This document shows, piece by piece, positions 36,101 to 48,900 of a stretch of 64,000 nucleotides of DNA. The position numbers and the translations under genes are program-made. A model generated the notes under the pieces. The model saw only the letters and a list, made by a program, of their open reading frames with translations. It had not been told where the DNA came from and made no database searches. Every line of letters begins with the position of its first letter. Position 1 is the first letter of the stretch. Origin of the DNA: Petrosia ficiformis (lineage: Eukaryota > Porifera > Demospongiae > Haplosclerida > Petrosiidae); contig OX345639.1 in the NCBI GenBank assembly GCA_947044365.1, forward strand, positions 941,501-1,005,500, read 5' to 3'.

Positions 36101-37413
36101 TGCAGCACCTAAAACATGGCCAGCATAGTAAGCCTTGAGTTCTAAACCATCATCAACCTTCAAATGTTTTGGGAAAAAAATGTGTAAGTAAAGAGAGTCT
36201 TCAATGTACATGTATGTGCATGCAAAATGTTAACTTGTGAGTTTCACATCAGGTGACTGACCGTGGATGAGAAAATGGGTCTTAACACAATAGAGACTTT
36301 GACCACTCATCCTAAAACATCTGTATGGTATCAAAGGTCAAAGGTACCTAACACCAGGTATTCTCCATTGATAAATTATATTCCAGTTCCATTGCAAAAT
36401 TATTTATTTGTGGCTGTAATGCAAGAAATATCTTTTATTAAAACCCATTTTCTTATCCACAGTCATTCTATGCAATGGAGTTGTGATAAAATACATTACA
36501 CATACAGTGTTTGGTTCTTCTGGAGTGAACAATACCTTAACAGTCTGATGTAAATTAACTGTGACTACTTTCTTCATACAATCCTTAATCATTTGAGAGC
36601 TAAAGAAATTCTGTTCTCCCTTCTTATCCACTGTGATACGACGAAAGTCCTCCAACAAGATCGGAGAAATTGCTTTTGTTGGGTGTGTCATGAATATAGG
36701 ACCATTGTAGCCACACATTTCGGAAAAGTAAGGCAATGCTCCACAATGATCCAAATGGAAATGACTACATAAATTATAATAATAAGATCATGTGAATAGT
36801 TCTGAGTATATACTGCATGTATGGCTATTCGTCTGGTAGGCAATGCATACAGGCAGTATAGCTGTTAGCGGTAGGGTAGGGTTTTGTATTTCGCAGTGGA
36901 TATTCATTTGGCAGCCATACCATATTCATCTGGTCCTTCTATACAGGCAGTATACACAACTATTTATGATGCACAATCAAATATTCATTATCTGCTGTAC
37001 AACTACCCTATACATTACATATCAGACCTGATTATAACACAGTCAATGTATTCATTAAGTGGACGTCCGGAATCACTGATGTATGAAAAATCAGGGAATC
37101 TTCTCTGTGTATATATAATAATTAAAATTCAATAATAATTATTGATTAAATCAAACCACCTCATCATTGAATCCCATATGCATACCACAATCTAACATTA
37201 TATTTTTGCCTCCCATGGATACAAGTATGCAACTTCTGCCAACATCTTTGATCGGTGATATAAAAACAAGCAATTTGATTGTAATAGGGCAACCTACCTT
37301 GGCCAGCTCCTACACGTATAGAAAATAAAGAAAATGATAATTTTTTTTCAGTAATTTGGTTTTGTCCTTGATTTTTGATGCTCACCTAAAGGCACTACTC
37401 TAATCTCAGACAT
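33168..37413 (-). CDS. INTS11: Integrator complex subunit 11 (RNA endonuclease)
   Basis: Twenty-one exons on the minus strand: 37413-37386, 37309-37298, 37245-37160, 37104-37028, 36764-36536, 36157-36059, 35984-35950, 35898-35818, 35478-35421, 35363-35299, 35234-35180, 35020-34925, 34873-34835, 34782-34699, 34412-34326, 34273-34236, 34178-34136, 34059-33978, 33919-33806, 33748-33672 and 33317-33168; 544 codons. Catalytic subunit that cleaves snRNA and promoter-proximal transcripts. Metallo-beta-lactamase/beta-CASP order: [28 protein letters not shown] (zinc motif HxHxDH), [67 protein letters not shown] and [18 protein letters not shown]73 has different signature segments. Odd: a 12-base second exon, a 52-bp intron at 34274-34325, and a C-terminus about 55 residues shorter than human. 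The last codons AACAAGTAATG include a possible donor, so more exons may follow. Confidence 0.95.
34460..34661. mobile_element. Possible small inverted-repeat element in INTS11 intron 14
   Basis: Starts CAGGGTTTCAAAT and ends CAGTATGAAACCCTG, imperfect inverses. The interior is G-rich on the left (TGGGACCCCCTCCCCTCC complement). A related CAGGGTTTC-like start occurs near 42497. No target duplication seen, so this is tentative. Confidence 0.45.
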
Positions 37414-37678
37414 TTTATTATTTGAATATTATTTACAACTCCCACTTGATTCAGTTATAAGGAAGACAATCGGTACGCGGTACGTATAGGGCCTACGTAT
37501 TAACTAATGGCGCCACAAAACCTGATTAACCGGTTTATATAACCTGTTTCTTACGTCATAATCTATCGCCACGTGACTTCCTCGAGGGTGGATCAGCGAG
37601 ACTATAAAAAGAGCTCTTTCCAATAAATCGACTAAAACACAGATTTTCGCCGAACAGAAGATAAAGACAGAGGAGCAG
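37414..37678. promoter_or_regulatory. Shared promoter region, INTS11 / BET
   Basis: The start codons are 265 bp apart, facing away. On the BET side TATAAAAA lies at 37603-37610, about 70 bp before the ATG, and an E-box CACGTG lies at 37570-37575. GC content is higher than the surroundings. Confidence 0.65.
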
Positions 37679-40600
37679 ATGGATCCGATTCTGGGACTGG
37701 CCGGGGATGTTAATCCAGGTCTAGAAAGTGCTGGATCGACCTCTGCTGTTGTCGCAGAAGGGTGCGATACCATATTGCAATTAATTCTAGACATGGATAG
37801 CATTGTGGCTGTGCATGTGTGTTGGTTTAGTTGTGCCCCTCTAACTCGATGGAGTTTTGAGCACGTGGCATGCTGACCTTTGCATTCACCCCTTGTGTGT
37901 CGGATCCCTTTGCTACCTTACCCTGTACATGGCCTAAAGTTTCATGTAGTTCAAACCACCTGAAAACGTTTACTTCTCAAATGCACTGAACAATGCTATC
38001 TGTGTGATGGATGGGTAATTTGTTGGTTAAGTATTAACCTTTCCTGTGGGATTATGACATTGTTAATTGTTATCAATACAGCCAACTATCTATACTATGC
38101 TGTAGAAATGTTTAAAAGCTTTATAAATAAAAGATACCCATGATAAATAAACTTGGTGTTAGTTCAGTATTTGTCTTCTTCCCAAGGAGTGGTATGGTAA
38201 CTGTCTCTCCAACCCTTGTTACGAGTATGGAAGGTGTCCCTTTGATGCCTGTAGTCAGTATACCAAAGGTAGGTAGTTCAAATAGCTGCCTGTTCCTTGT
38301 TTTAAAAATATTCTCTTAGACTTTACATGTCAAGGCAAGTGTTGATGATTTGTTGACAACACTCACCTCCACACCCATCAAGACTACTTCCTCGTCTTTA
38401 AAAATACAAAGCGAGGGAGTCCAAAACGTTCCTTCCCTCGAGATAAAAACTGCTGCCATTACAAACTTAACTTCTATTCCAACTGAAATGGTAAACCCAT
38501 CTATTGTACCATCCCTCCAAGTCAAAACACAAGGATTAAGCTCTACTTCTCCGTCATTAACTGGAATTGATCGTACTACATACACAACAGTCACACCCAT
38601 TGTTACAGGGACTGGATCAATCACAGCCACACCCACTGCATATACCACAGCTGTTACGACGACAGCAACATCAACAACCCCTACTACTGGTCAGGAGACT
38701 GTGTTGGGCAAAAGATTTAGACGATCGTCGACGAAGTACGAAGATTACGAACAACCATTAGCTATTGTGAGTTTTTCGATAGTATTGTATGGATATACTG
38801 CTGGGACAGATTGGGCCCCTACCTCAAAATTTATAGTGTTTAATTAACTTTTTTAAAAATGAGTATTTAAGTACTAGCCTGGCGCTTTTGGAAATACCCA
38901 TGTGAACATACATGTATATGTATATAGTATGAATTGTGTACATACATGTACACATGTACATATATCATGTAGTTACAGGTATGTCATCTTGTGTGCTTGG
39001 AAGCCATAAATAGTGCAAGGTTCAGAAAGGACTTGTATATATGCCATTTAGAATTTTGATGAATTTTTATTTTTCCTTATTATAATTTATAATAAAATTA
39101 CTATCAATTTATAGTACATGTATTGAAAAAATTAATTACTTATTTAATTAAATTTTCTCCAGAAACAAGCGAAGATTGAAGATAAAATTGAAGTTAAGAA
39201 AGGAAAATTAACTAACCAACTCCAATATTTGAAAACTGTTCATAGAATAGTTTGGCGACATCACTATGCATGGCCTTTTCATAAACCTGTTGATCCAGTT
39301 GCGTTGAAAATACCAGTGAGTCTATATTTATATGTGTACATGTACTTGATTATGGGAAAACCCCATGTCTGTTTGTATAGTAGGTTTGCCATTAACCTTA
39401 TATGGTGTACTCAGCTGGCTTTACTGTGGTTAATGATTATGTAATTCTGAAACAGTATATACAATGTAATAATAACTGTGAGAATTCTATACTGTGAACA
39501 TTTCTGTCTACAAATAATTACTATATAACAATTATACTGTGAATGCACTAGAAATAGTATACTGTGTAATATAATAATATTTAATTAGTATACTAACTTT
39601 CTACCTGTATAGTATACTAACTCTGAAAGTAGTATACTACACAGGTATGCTACTTGTCAACATGTACATGTATGTCAACAGCTAATCAGTATAGAAGTAC
39701 AATGTATTACAGTGAGTATATATATTCATTATTCTACTTGTATAATGTAAATGTATATAAAGCACATTCAATGCAACAGTATTTGTTGTAAATTTAGGAC
39801 TATTTCAATATAATTAAGCGTCCAATGGATCTTGGATACATAAAGAAGAAACTGGAACAGAACAAGTACACATCTGCTCAAGAGTGTATTGAGGACTTTC
39901 GAACCATCTTTAAGAATTGTTATACATATAACAAACCAACAGATGTTAGTTTTTAATAGATGAGTGGATGGTGGATGGATAGACGGATAGACAGACGGAC
40001 GGACGGATAAATGGATTGATGATTTTATGAATTTATTGTTATTGTATGTGTTGCAGGATGTTGTGCACATGTGTCAAAATATTGATAGATTATTTGAACA
40101 AAAATTATTAGGAATGCCAACAGAGGTAATTAAATTATACCATAGTGAACACACATACACACAAACATACATTATTACACAAAAATACTGCATACATGCA
40201 CATAGTCATGCATATAGTCATGTAGATACATATACATGGGTCACATACATGTACCCTCACACACTTTGTATAGTGTAAGTAATTATATTTTCACATAAAA
40301 GGAATTTGAAATTGTTCCTGGTCAGAAAGGAAAGAAGAATATTGGAGCCAGAAAAACAAAAACAGCTGGTAGGTACTAATTAATAAAATGATTTCATCAT
40401 CTATATGAATAATATTTAACCCCTTAGCTGCTCAGTCTACAGTAGCAATCGGAGCCCCAGGTATTCCAATCGACGATACAGTATCAAGTACTCCTATTAC
40501 AATGTCTTCTGTTTTATCAGCCTCTCTTCCTGGAGCTGTTACCACTACTCAACATATTGTGAAGGTATGTAATTGATAACATATCTGCAAGTGATATAAC

Positions 40601-42943
40601 ATAATTATGTATACATGTGTGTTACCACAATACCATCATTGAAGAGAAACTCAGTCGTTTGGGAAATAATAATTTTATCAACAGAAACCTTGGTATCTAT
40701 ATAAGTGGACCAATTATTACTCAACGTACATGTACATGTAGATTAATACTTAATTTAGTTAGCGAAATGACTGCATGAAGAGCAAGGGTTTAAATGCCCC
40801 TTGAGCAACCTACACCCAGGCAAGAATTAATTAAACATTTTTCTTTTATTAGCGAAAGGGAATAAAACGTCAAGCTGATACAACAACACCCTCATCAGGT
40901 CAACCAAGTCCTACCGCACCAGAAACCCACATATCAAATATTACCACACTCCCTCTTGTACCTCAAAGAAGAGAATCTACTCGTACTATAAAGAGACCCA
41001 AACTAGATCTTCCAGGTGAAAGTTCCTACAATAGAGTGAGGAAACAGCCTCTTTCTGTTCAACTCAAGTATTGTTTAAATATTGTCAAAGAACTACATAA
41101 TAAGAAGCATCAAGCATATGCTTGGCCTTTTTATTATCCTGTTGATGCTACTAAATTGGGTCTTAAGGATTATCATGAAATTATTAAAACTCCAATGGAT
41201 CTTAGTTCGATAAAGGTATTTGATTATTAGTGAAGTATTTTAAGTACACTACAGTCATACTCTCTCACAAGTACACTACACTTATATTCACATGTACACT
41301 ACAGTCATACTCTCTCACAAGTACACTACACTTATACTCACATGTACACTACACTCGTACTCTCTCACAAGTACACTACACTCATACTCACATATACACT
41401 ACACTCGTACTCTCTCACAAGTACACTACACTCATACTCACATGTACACTACACTCATACTCTCTCACAAGTACACTACACTTGTACTCACATGTACACT
41501 ACACTCATACTCTCTCACAAGTACACTACACTCATGCTCACATGTACACTACACTCGTACTCTCTCACAAGTACACTACACTCATACTCACATGTACACT
41601 ACACTCGTACTCTCTCACAAGTGCACTACACTCGTACTCTATCACAAGTCATCAGCTGGTATAATTACCTAAAGGTCACTTATTAATTATCAGGGTTGGG
41701 GCCGATTACAAAGACATGATTACGATTACGATTACGATTACACAATGATTACTGAGTCTGATTACGATTACAATTACGATCAAAAAATGCTGATTACGAT
41801 TACAAAACCATGATTACGATTATGATTACTTTTACATACATTTTTTTTCTTTGGAAACAGGAAATGAACAATAACTATTAGATTTTAACTATTATATCTT
41901 ATGATTTATGAACAATAACTATTACATCTAATGCATCAACTTTTCAAAAAGTTCATCACGAAGAAGGCACGTTTCAGGTCTAAAGATTTTTCCAGCAATA
42001 GAATAAAGAGTTGTGAAATTATCAATAATCTTCGATGATTACAGACGATTACATATGATTACAGAGCATGATTACATAAAATTTTGAAGGTGTGATTACT
42101 ATTACGATTACACAAAAAGTGTAATCGATTACAATTGATTACTATTACAATCATAATTGGCCCCAAGCCTGTTAATTATAGAGTACAATTATTATTTGGC
42201 AGGTACAATTATTATGACCAGATGTTGTATTAATAATTTAATAAGGTCTCTATGCAGTTGATTTGTATTTCCTGTTTTGACCAACATTCTCTCCCATGAC
42301 TATATATTTCATTTTGTTCTCTTTGGCATAGGAGAAACTTGAGAATAGAGAGTTTAATGGACCTGATGAGTTTGCAGCTGACATGAGATTAATGTTCACT
42401 AATTGTTACAAATATAATCCACCTGATCATGATGTAGTAAAAATGGGAAGAAAACTTCAGGTGGGTTGCTAATGGATAATTAGGTACATGTATATAGAGG
42501 GTTTCATGCAAGATGTTTTGTTAGTGGGAGAATGGTGAAACACATTGGTTCTATGGGGTCATCAGGGTATGGATATGCAGCCTCAAGGATTTTTATAAAC
42601 TTATACCCTTTGTTAGAGGAGGGAACTCCCATGTCATAGCACATACCAGGTACGAGCTTTCTGTGAATCAGACATGGTGTGATAGTATTTCACCCAGAGA
42701 GAGATTTCGTTGGCCATCTAAATATATACATGTACACTAATATAATATTGTATGTACTTACTTCCTATTTTTGAAATGTCACTACATTACAATTTTCAGC
42801 AACTGAAAATGCTACACTAATATACAAATGTGTAATACATGTCATCATGTAATAATAATTATATTACAATAATTATGTTTAGTCAAGTAATATAATTATT
42901 ATAGTAATGTAAATGACACCAATGTAGTAGTACTATTATGTGT

Positions 42944-42984
<41 letters not shown>

Positions 42985-45900
42985 GTGTCTATATCTGTGT
43001 GTGTCCAGTCTGTATATGTTGTGTGTGTATGTTATGTATATGCACATCTGTGTAGAGAATTTTGTTAATTAGAGTCTTCAATGGCAACACACACAAGTGT
43101 TAATGTGTTAATGTGTTGTATATAATTAACTCATTATTACATTTATCAATTAAATTCCATAGGAAGTCTTTGAGATGAAATTTGCTCGTATGCCAGAAGA
43201 GCCTCCTCCTCCACCACCAAAGAAATCTGCTCCTAAGATGAAAACTGGATCATCAGATTCATCATCAAGTGAGGACGAAGATAGTGAGACTAGTGACGAA
43301 AGTGAGAGTGAATCTGAAAGGGCAAACCAACTCAGTAAATTACAAGAACAGGTATTTGTAAATTGATATAACCATGGTTTTTACATTACCATGGTGATTA
43401 TGTTACCATGGTGATTCATATAAATAATTCTGTTACGTTTTTGAACACTATAATTGTAACCATAGTCACTATATAATTTTATGTTACCATGGTGATAATA
43501 TAATAATCCAATTCCTTTCTACTCAGGTGATCATGGTATCTAAGCAACTAGCTGCTGCTCTCAGTAAAAAAGGTATCAATCCGGCTCTCAATCTTGGGTC
43601 AGATCCACTGTTTTCGCCATTAGCCTCCGGACTTTCCAGTAAAAAGAAAGATAAAAAGAAAAGAGAACATAAACAAGATAAGAAGAGTAAAACAAAGACA
43701 ACAGCAACTAAACGACCATCAACTGCTACCAATATAAAGTAAATTAGTCATCATAATGATCATATACTAGTAATAGTTTAATAAGCAGTGTGCAGAGCAC
43801 AGTGAAACCCTGAAATGAGGACACCCCTGTATTAAGGACACTTACAAATGTCCCAAACTGTGGTTTATAATATAAATTCACCCCTAAAATGAGGACGCCC
43901 CTGTAATTGGGACACTTATGTGTATATTTGTCCCAACAGTATCCGGAATAGAGGGGTTCCACTGTAGTAACTTATTTCTTCTTGCATTACTCCATGTCCC
44001 CAGATGATGTACATGTACACATAACTTTCTTATCTACACATGTACTTGTGTAATATATACTAGAATAATTATAGATCCACCCCCATTGACAACTATCATG
44101 GTTGCTTCTTTATACAAGGAATCATGAAAATTGATACTGTTGTAGTTATACATGTATGTGACCACACGTGAGAAAAGGTGACTTTTAACGAAATTTTTGA
44201 AAATTGAGTTTTCTTCGTACCTGAATAGAGTGTAGAATTGTCTCTAGAAAGGTATATGAAACATCTAGATTGAGATACAGACAAAGCCACAACGAGTTCA
44301 TAAACTGTTCATTTCACTTATTCTTCATTTTGAGAAAAAATGCTATTATTAATGTTTTAAATTCTGTAAACTAATTACTCATGTAATCTTAAATACATGA
44401 TTATGAGGAGATAAAATGGAGGAGAATGTTTGTCTCGTAAAACCTTCTTTCATCATGTAAGTACTAAATGTTCATTATTTATTTTATGTTAATTTTATGG
44501 TAATATTAATGAGAAATGAAAATTGGTAGTAAATCTGCTTGTCCAGTGTTCTTTTCTCCCAGAGCTACATCATGTCTATTAATACTTTGTAACGCACATA
44601 CTTTACTGGGGTTTGAATAGAAAATTACTTGATAGTTAATACACAAAAATAAGCAGTACATTTGGCATTTTGAGTGTCAAGATACTGTACAATATAGTGT
44701 ATTACTTGCTGCCTCTCTACTGCAAGCAGGAAAGTCAATGAATCTGATAGTTCCCAATTTGAATGTCTGCACATAATTGGAAACAAAGTACTCTATTTCT
44801 TGAGAATGCAACCATTCTTTGCCATTCATCACATAGAAAATACCCGGAATATGAAACTTTCTGACGTCAACTGCACAAGGTCTATACTCACTTAGCTTTA
44901 ACTTTTCATGCGCGGTCACATAATTTTTGAATTATAGTAGGTGTATAGGGTTATACCAGCCTTGTTCTCACCCAATCATGATTGTAGTGTTTTTGGCTAA
45001 ATAAAATGACAAACTAGATATACTTAAAGCAAATGTTTAAAGTATTTTATCCTCATCTCCTGTTCAGGTCGGTAAAAAAGCGTTCAGCAATGGGTTGGCA
45101 GCCGAGCAGTGATGAGGAAGATGCCAAGCCTATGACATATGATGAAAAGAGACAGTTGAGTCTTGCTATTAATAAATTACCTGGTGATAAATTAGGAAGA
45201 GTTGTTCATATTATACAAATGAGAGAACCAGCTCTGAAGGACAGTAGTCCTGATGAAATAGAGATTGATTTTGAGACTCTTAAACCTACGACACTAAGAG
45301 AACTTGAGAAATATGTTAGTTCTGTTCTCAAAAAACAGAAAAGACCACCAGGTGAGTTCATGTTGTACTCATATATACCGATATATATTCGCATACATGT
45401 GTGTTTGTTGGTATGTCTATCTAGATGCACATTGTACATGTATCTATCTATCTATTTTTCTATCTATCTATCTATCTATTACTTGATATTGGTATCAGTG
45501 CAAAAGTCAATGGATGCTGCAAAGAAGAGAGCAGAACTGGAGAAAAGATTAATGGTGAGAAATGATCAACCCACACATTCAATTAACAAAGTTGCTAGAC
45601 AATATTGTGTTAAATAAGTTAAGAAATTAGAATATAAAGTAATTATGTAATTAGTAATTACATATCTATCTATATATCTATCTATGCAGGATGTTAGTGG
45701 AAAGCTTGGAAGCTCAAAGCCACCGAAAACAAAATCGAAAAAGAAAGGTAACTTGTTGCAAATAAAGTTCCATGTTACCTCTAATAATCTCCAACATGAT
45801 TGATTGATTGTATATATATATATACTGCATGCAGTAGTAATTCTTTGTTAGTGGTGGTATGATGATATTAATGATATTCATAGCCAAATGGCTTGAAGTA

Positions 45901-48900
45901 ATTGCCTGTATATATGAGTTATTAATTTCAATGATTGACCATTGCTTAGAAAATACAGTATTAATGTGCTAACCTTAACCTGAATAGTGTGGTTATACAG
46001 TACTATTCCATAACAGATCATAGTAACGAGTATTTGTACATACATACATACATACATACAATCATGCATACAGTGAACATATACATACATGTACATACAA
46101 ACATACATACATACATACATACATACATACGTACATACGTGTATATATATACATACATAGTACATACATGCATACAATAAACACATACATACATACATAC
46201 ATACGTGTACATATATACATGTACATACATACATGTAAATAAAATAATACATACATACGTGTAATTACAAACATACATTTAAATACCAATATATGTTATT
46301 GATTATAGTAATGAGTACTTGTTTTTGCTTTGAAGATAGTTATTTTAACCTTTATTCTTACCTTAAGCCTACTATTAATTGCACCACTAAATTTAGCAAT
46401 TTTTAAATGCTTGGATTTACCATGCATCGAATTTCTAAGCCACGCCTAATATGCCTAATATGCCTAATAAAATGATCACGAAATATATTTTTAGCATGTA
46501 CTAATTTTAGCGATTATTATGTTAGTTGCTAAAATTAGTACATGCAATTAAAAGTAGACTTAAGGTAACCCTCTGATATTCTGAGCTTAAGGTGTATATA
46601 TACATGTATATATATAGTATGATTGTGACATCATCCCTTTGATGTGGTGAGTTCTATATAGACCTTCCATGTGCACACTATGCAGGAGATGTCACTATCA
46701 TACAATATATTGTATATAGTATGTTAACAGGTTCCTATATACAAAGTATAGGACCCTTGTTTTGTGTCCTTGGATGTGATATAACCCTCCCAGGCTCGGG
46801 CTATATCACATCCTTGGGCACAAAACTCAGGTCCTATATTTTGTATATAGGACCTGTTAGCATACTATATATATTACATATACAGTGAGTGATCCAGGGC
46901 CATGATGAGGATTCATAATTATGTTTTTGTGTTGTAGGTGGATTAGAAGGAGATAGACTCTCGGAACTGAAGGAGTCTCGACTTAGCGCCAGTAGTAGTA
47001 GTTCAGAGGACAGTGAGGATGATGGTAATGAAAGTAGTTCCTCTGGAAGTGGATCTAGTACCAGTTCATCCAGTGGTGACGAAAAAGGTGGTCCAAAGAA
47101 AAAATGAATTCATCAGACCCTTTATTAAAATTAATTCATCATGAGGCCCTTCATCAGACCCCTATGGCATAGGACCCTTTACATTTTGTACATGTAAATG
47201 TGATCAATCAATACTCTCTTTATGTATACATGTATATCATAATGTGATGATTGTAAACATACATCTTTGTCTTGAGTTGATGTGTTAATAGATATAGCAT
47301 ATCTTTGTAATATATCTGTTTTGTGGTATCTTTAATTGTTTCTTTCTGATCTATTTTATTTATTTCTTGATCATTTTATTTATTGATTATTATTCTCCTC
47401 TATAAATATTACGAGGAAAACATTTTTAATAACCTCCTCCCTTGTTGATGAGTTAATTTTGCTGCTTGTGGTGACAAATTTAAACTTGTTTTTTTTTTCT
47501 ATTGCATTAGGTAAATCCCACAAGTCAGCTCTACCAAAACCATCAACAAAGGTGAGTGAGTGATTATAATTATGTATATAATTATGTACATTCATTACCA
47601 TAGTGTACATGTATGTACATATACATTATATTACTGTAGTGTACATGTACAGTGTACATTCATTACCATAGTGTACGTGTATGTACACGTACATTATATT
47701 ACTGTAGTGTACATGTACAGTGTACCATAGTGTACGTGTATGTACATGTACATTATTATATTACTGTAGTGTACATGTACATACATGTACTGTAGAATAC
47801 ATATATTTACTATAGCAACTTGTACATATGAACTATATTACAACTATAGTGATCACAAACGTTCTAACAGTATATGGGCTATGGATATTGTGCATAACTA
47901 CATATATGTATATGTGCATGACTAGCATTAAAATAGTTAAATCAACATGATTACAGCATTCGCAGAGTTTCAAAGTGACTTCAGTTGCTAGCTTAAGAGA
48001 GGGGGGAAGGGCAGAGATATGCACATCTTCACTAGATCAGTAAAGTATAACGTATTATAATGGTTTTAATATTTATTTTAATCCATGAACAACAGCCTGC
48101 CTTCCAGACCACTTCAGCAGCTGCAATCATTGGTAAGCTGTGTTTGAATGAAGTGATGATAATCTCATCATACCTATATTCCATGTAGGTAGAAAAAGTT
48201 CCCCAACAAAGACAAAACATATACAAATGACTCCATCTACACCTCAAGTACCAGTTGTAAGTGAGGTTGCCACACCTACTACACCTCATAGCCCAGAACT
48301 ATTGGTGGAAAATCCTTTGGATGAGAGTATTAAGAAAGCAAGTATCCCAACAGCTAAATCAAGTTTTGAGCTGTTTAGAAAGCAGGCTTTAGAGAGGGTA
48401 ATATACATGTATAATATTATATGAATGTATGTAGTTAATACATTATACCAACTTTTAGTATAGGTAGGAGCTTATGAGTGCCGCTCATAAGCTCCTGGTA
48501 TAGGCTTGATTGATGCAGGATTTTTTCCTTGGGTGGTGAGATGGGTGGTGTTAACCAGTAGTGACCGACCTAAATTAAAATTAATTGAGTCATAGAATTA
48601 TAAAAGTTGGAGATCCAAGTTAAATGATTGAATCATGTTTTCAATCTATAGCTTTTATATGAAATTGTGGGATGTATTTATTTAGGAGGGAGGAACTTTC
48701 AGGGGAATTTCCAGCTTATGTATGCATAGGGCCAGATGGTAATTCTGAAAACTAAAATTAAATTATATACTTCTAATTAGTTTTGTAATACTACAATTAA
48801 ACTTGTTTGGTACTATTTGTTTACCGAACCTTGAACTACAACCTGTGTACACAATACATATCATATGATAGGAAAGGGTTGCTAAGATACAAGAGAATCT

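Noticed and set aside
37504..37803. 99-codon minus frame overlapping the BET first exon
   Set aside because: Antisense to the TATA-containing promoter and the first exon; no motif.
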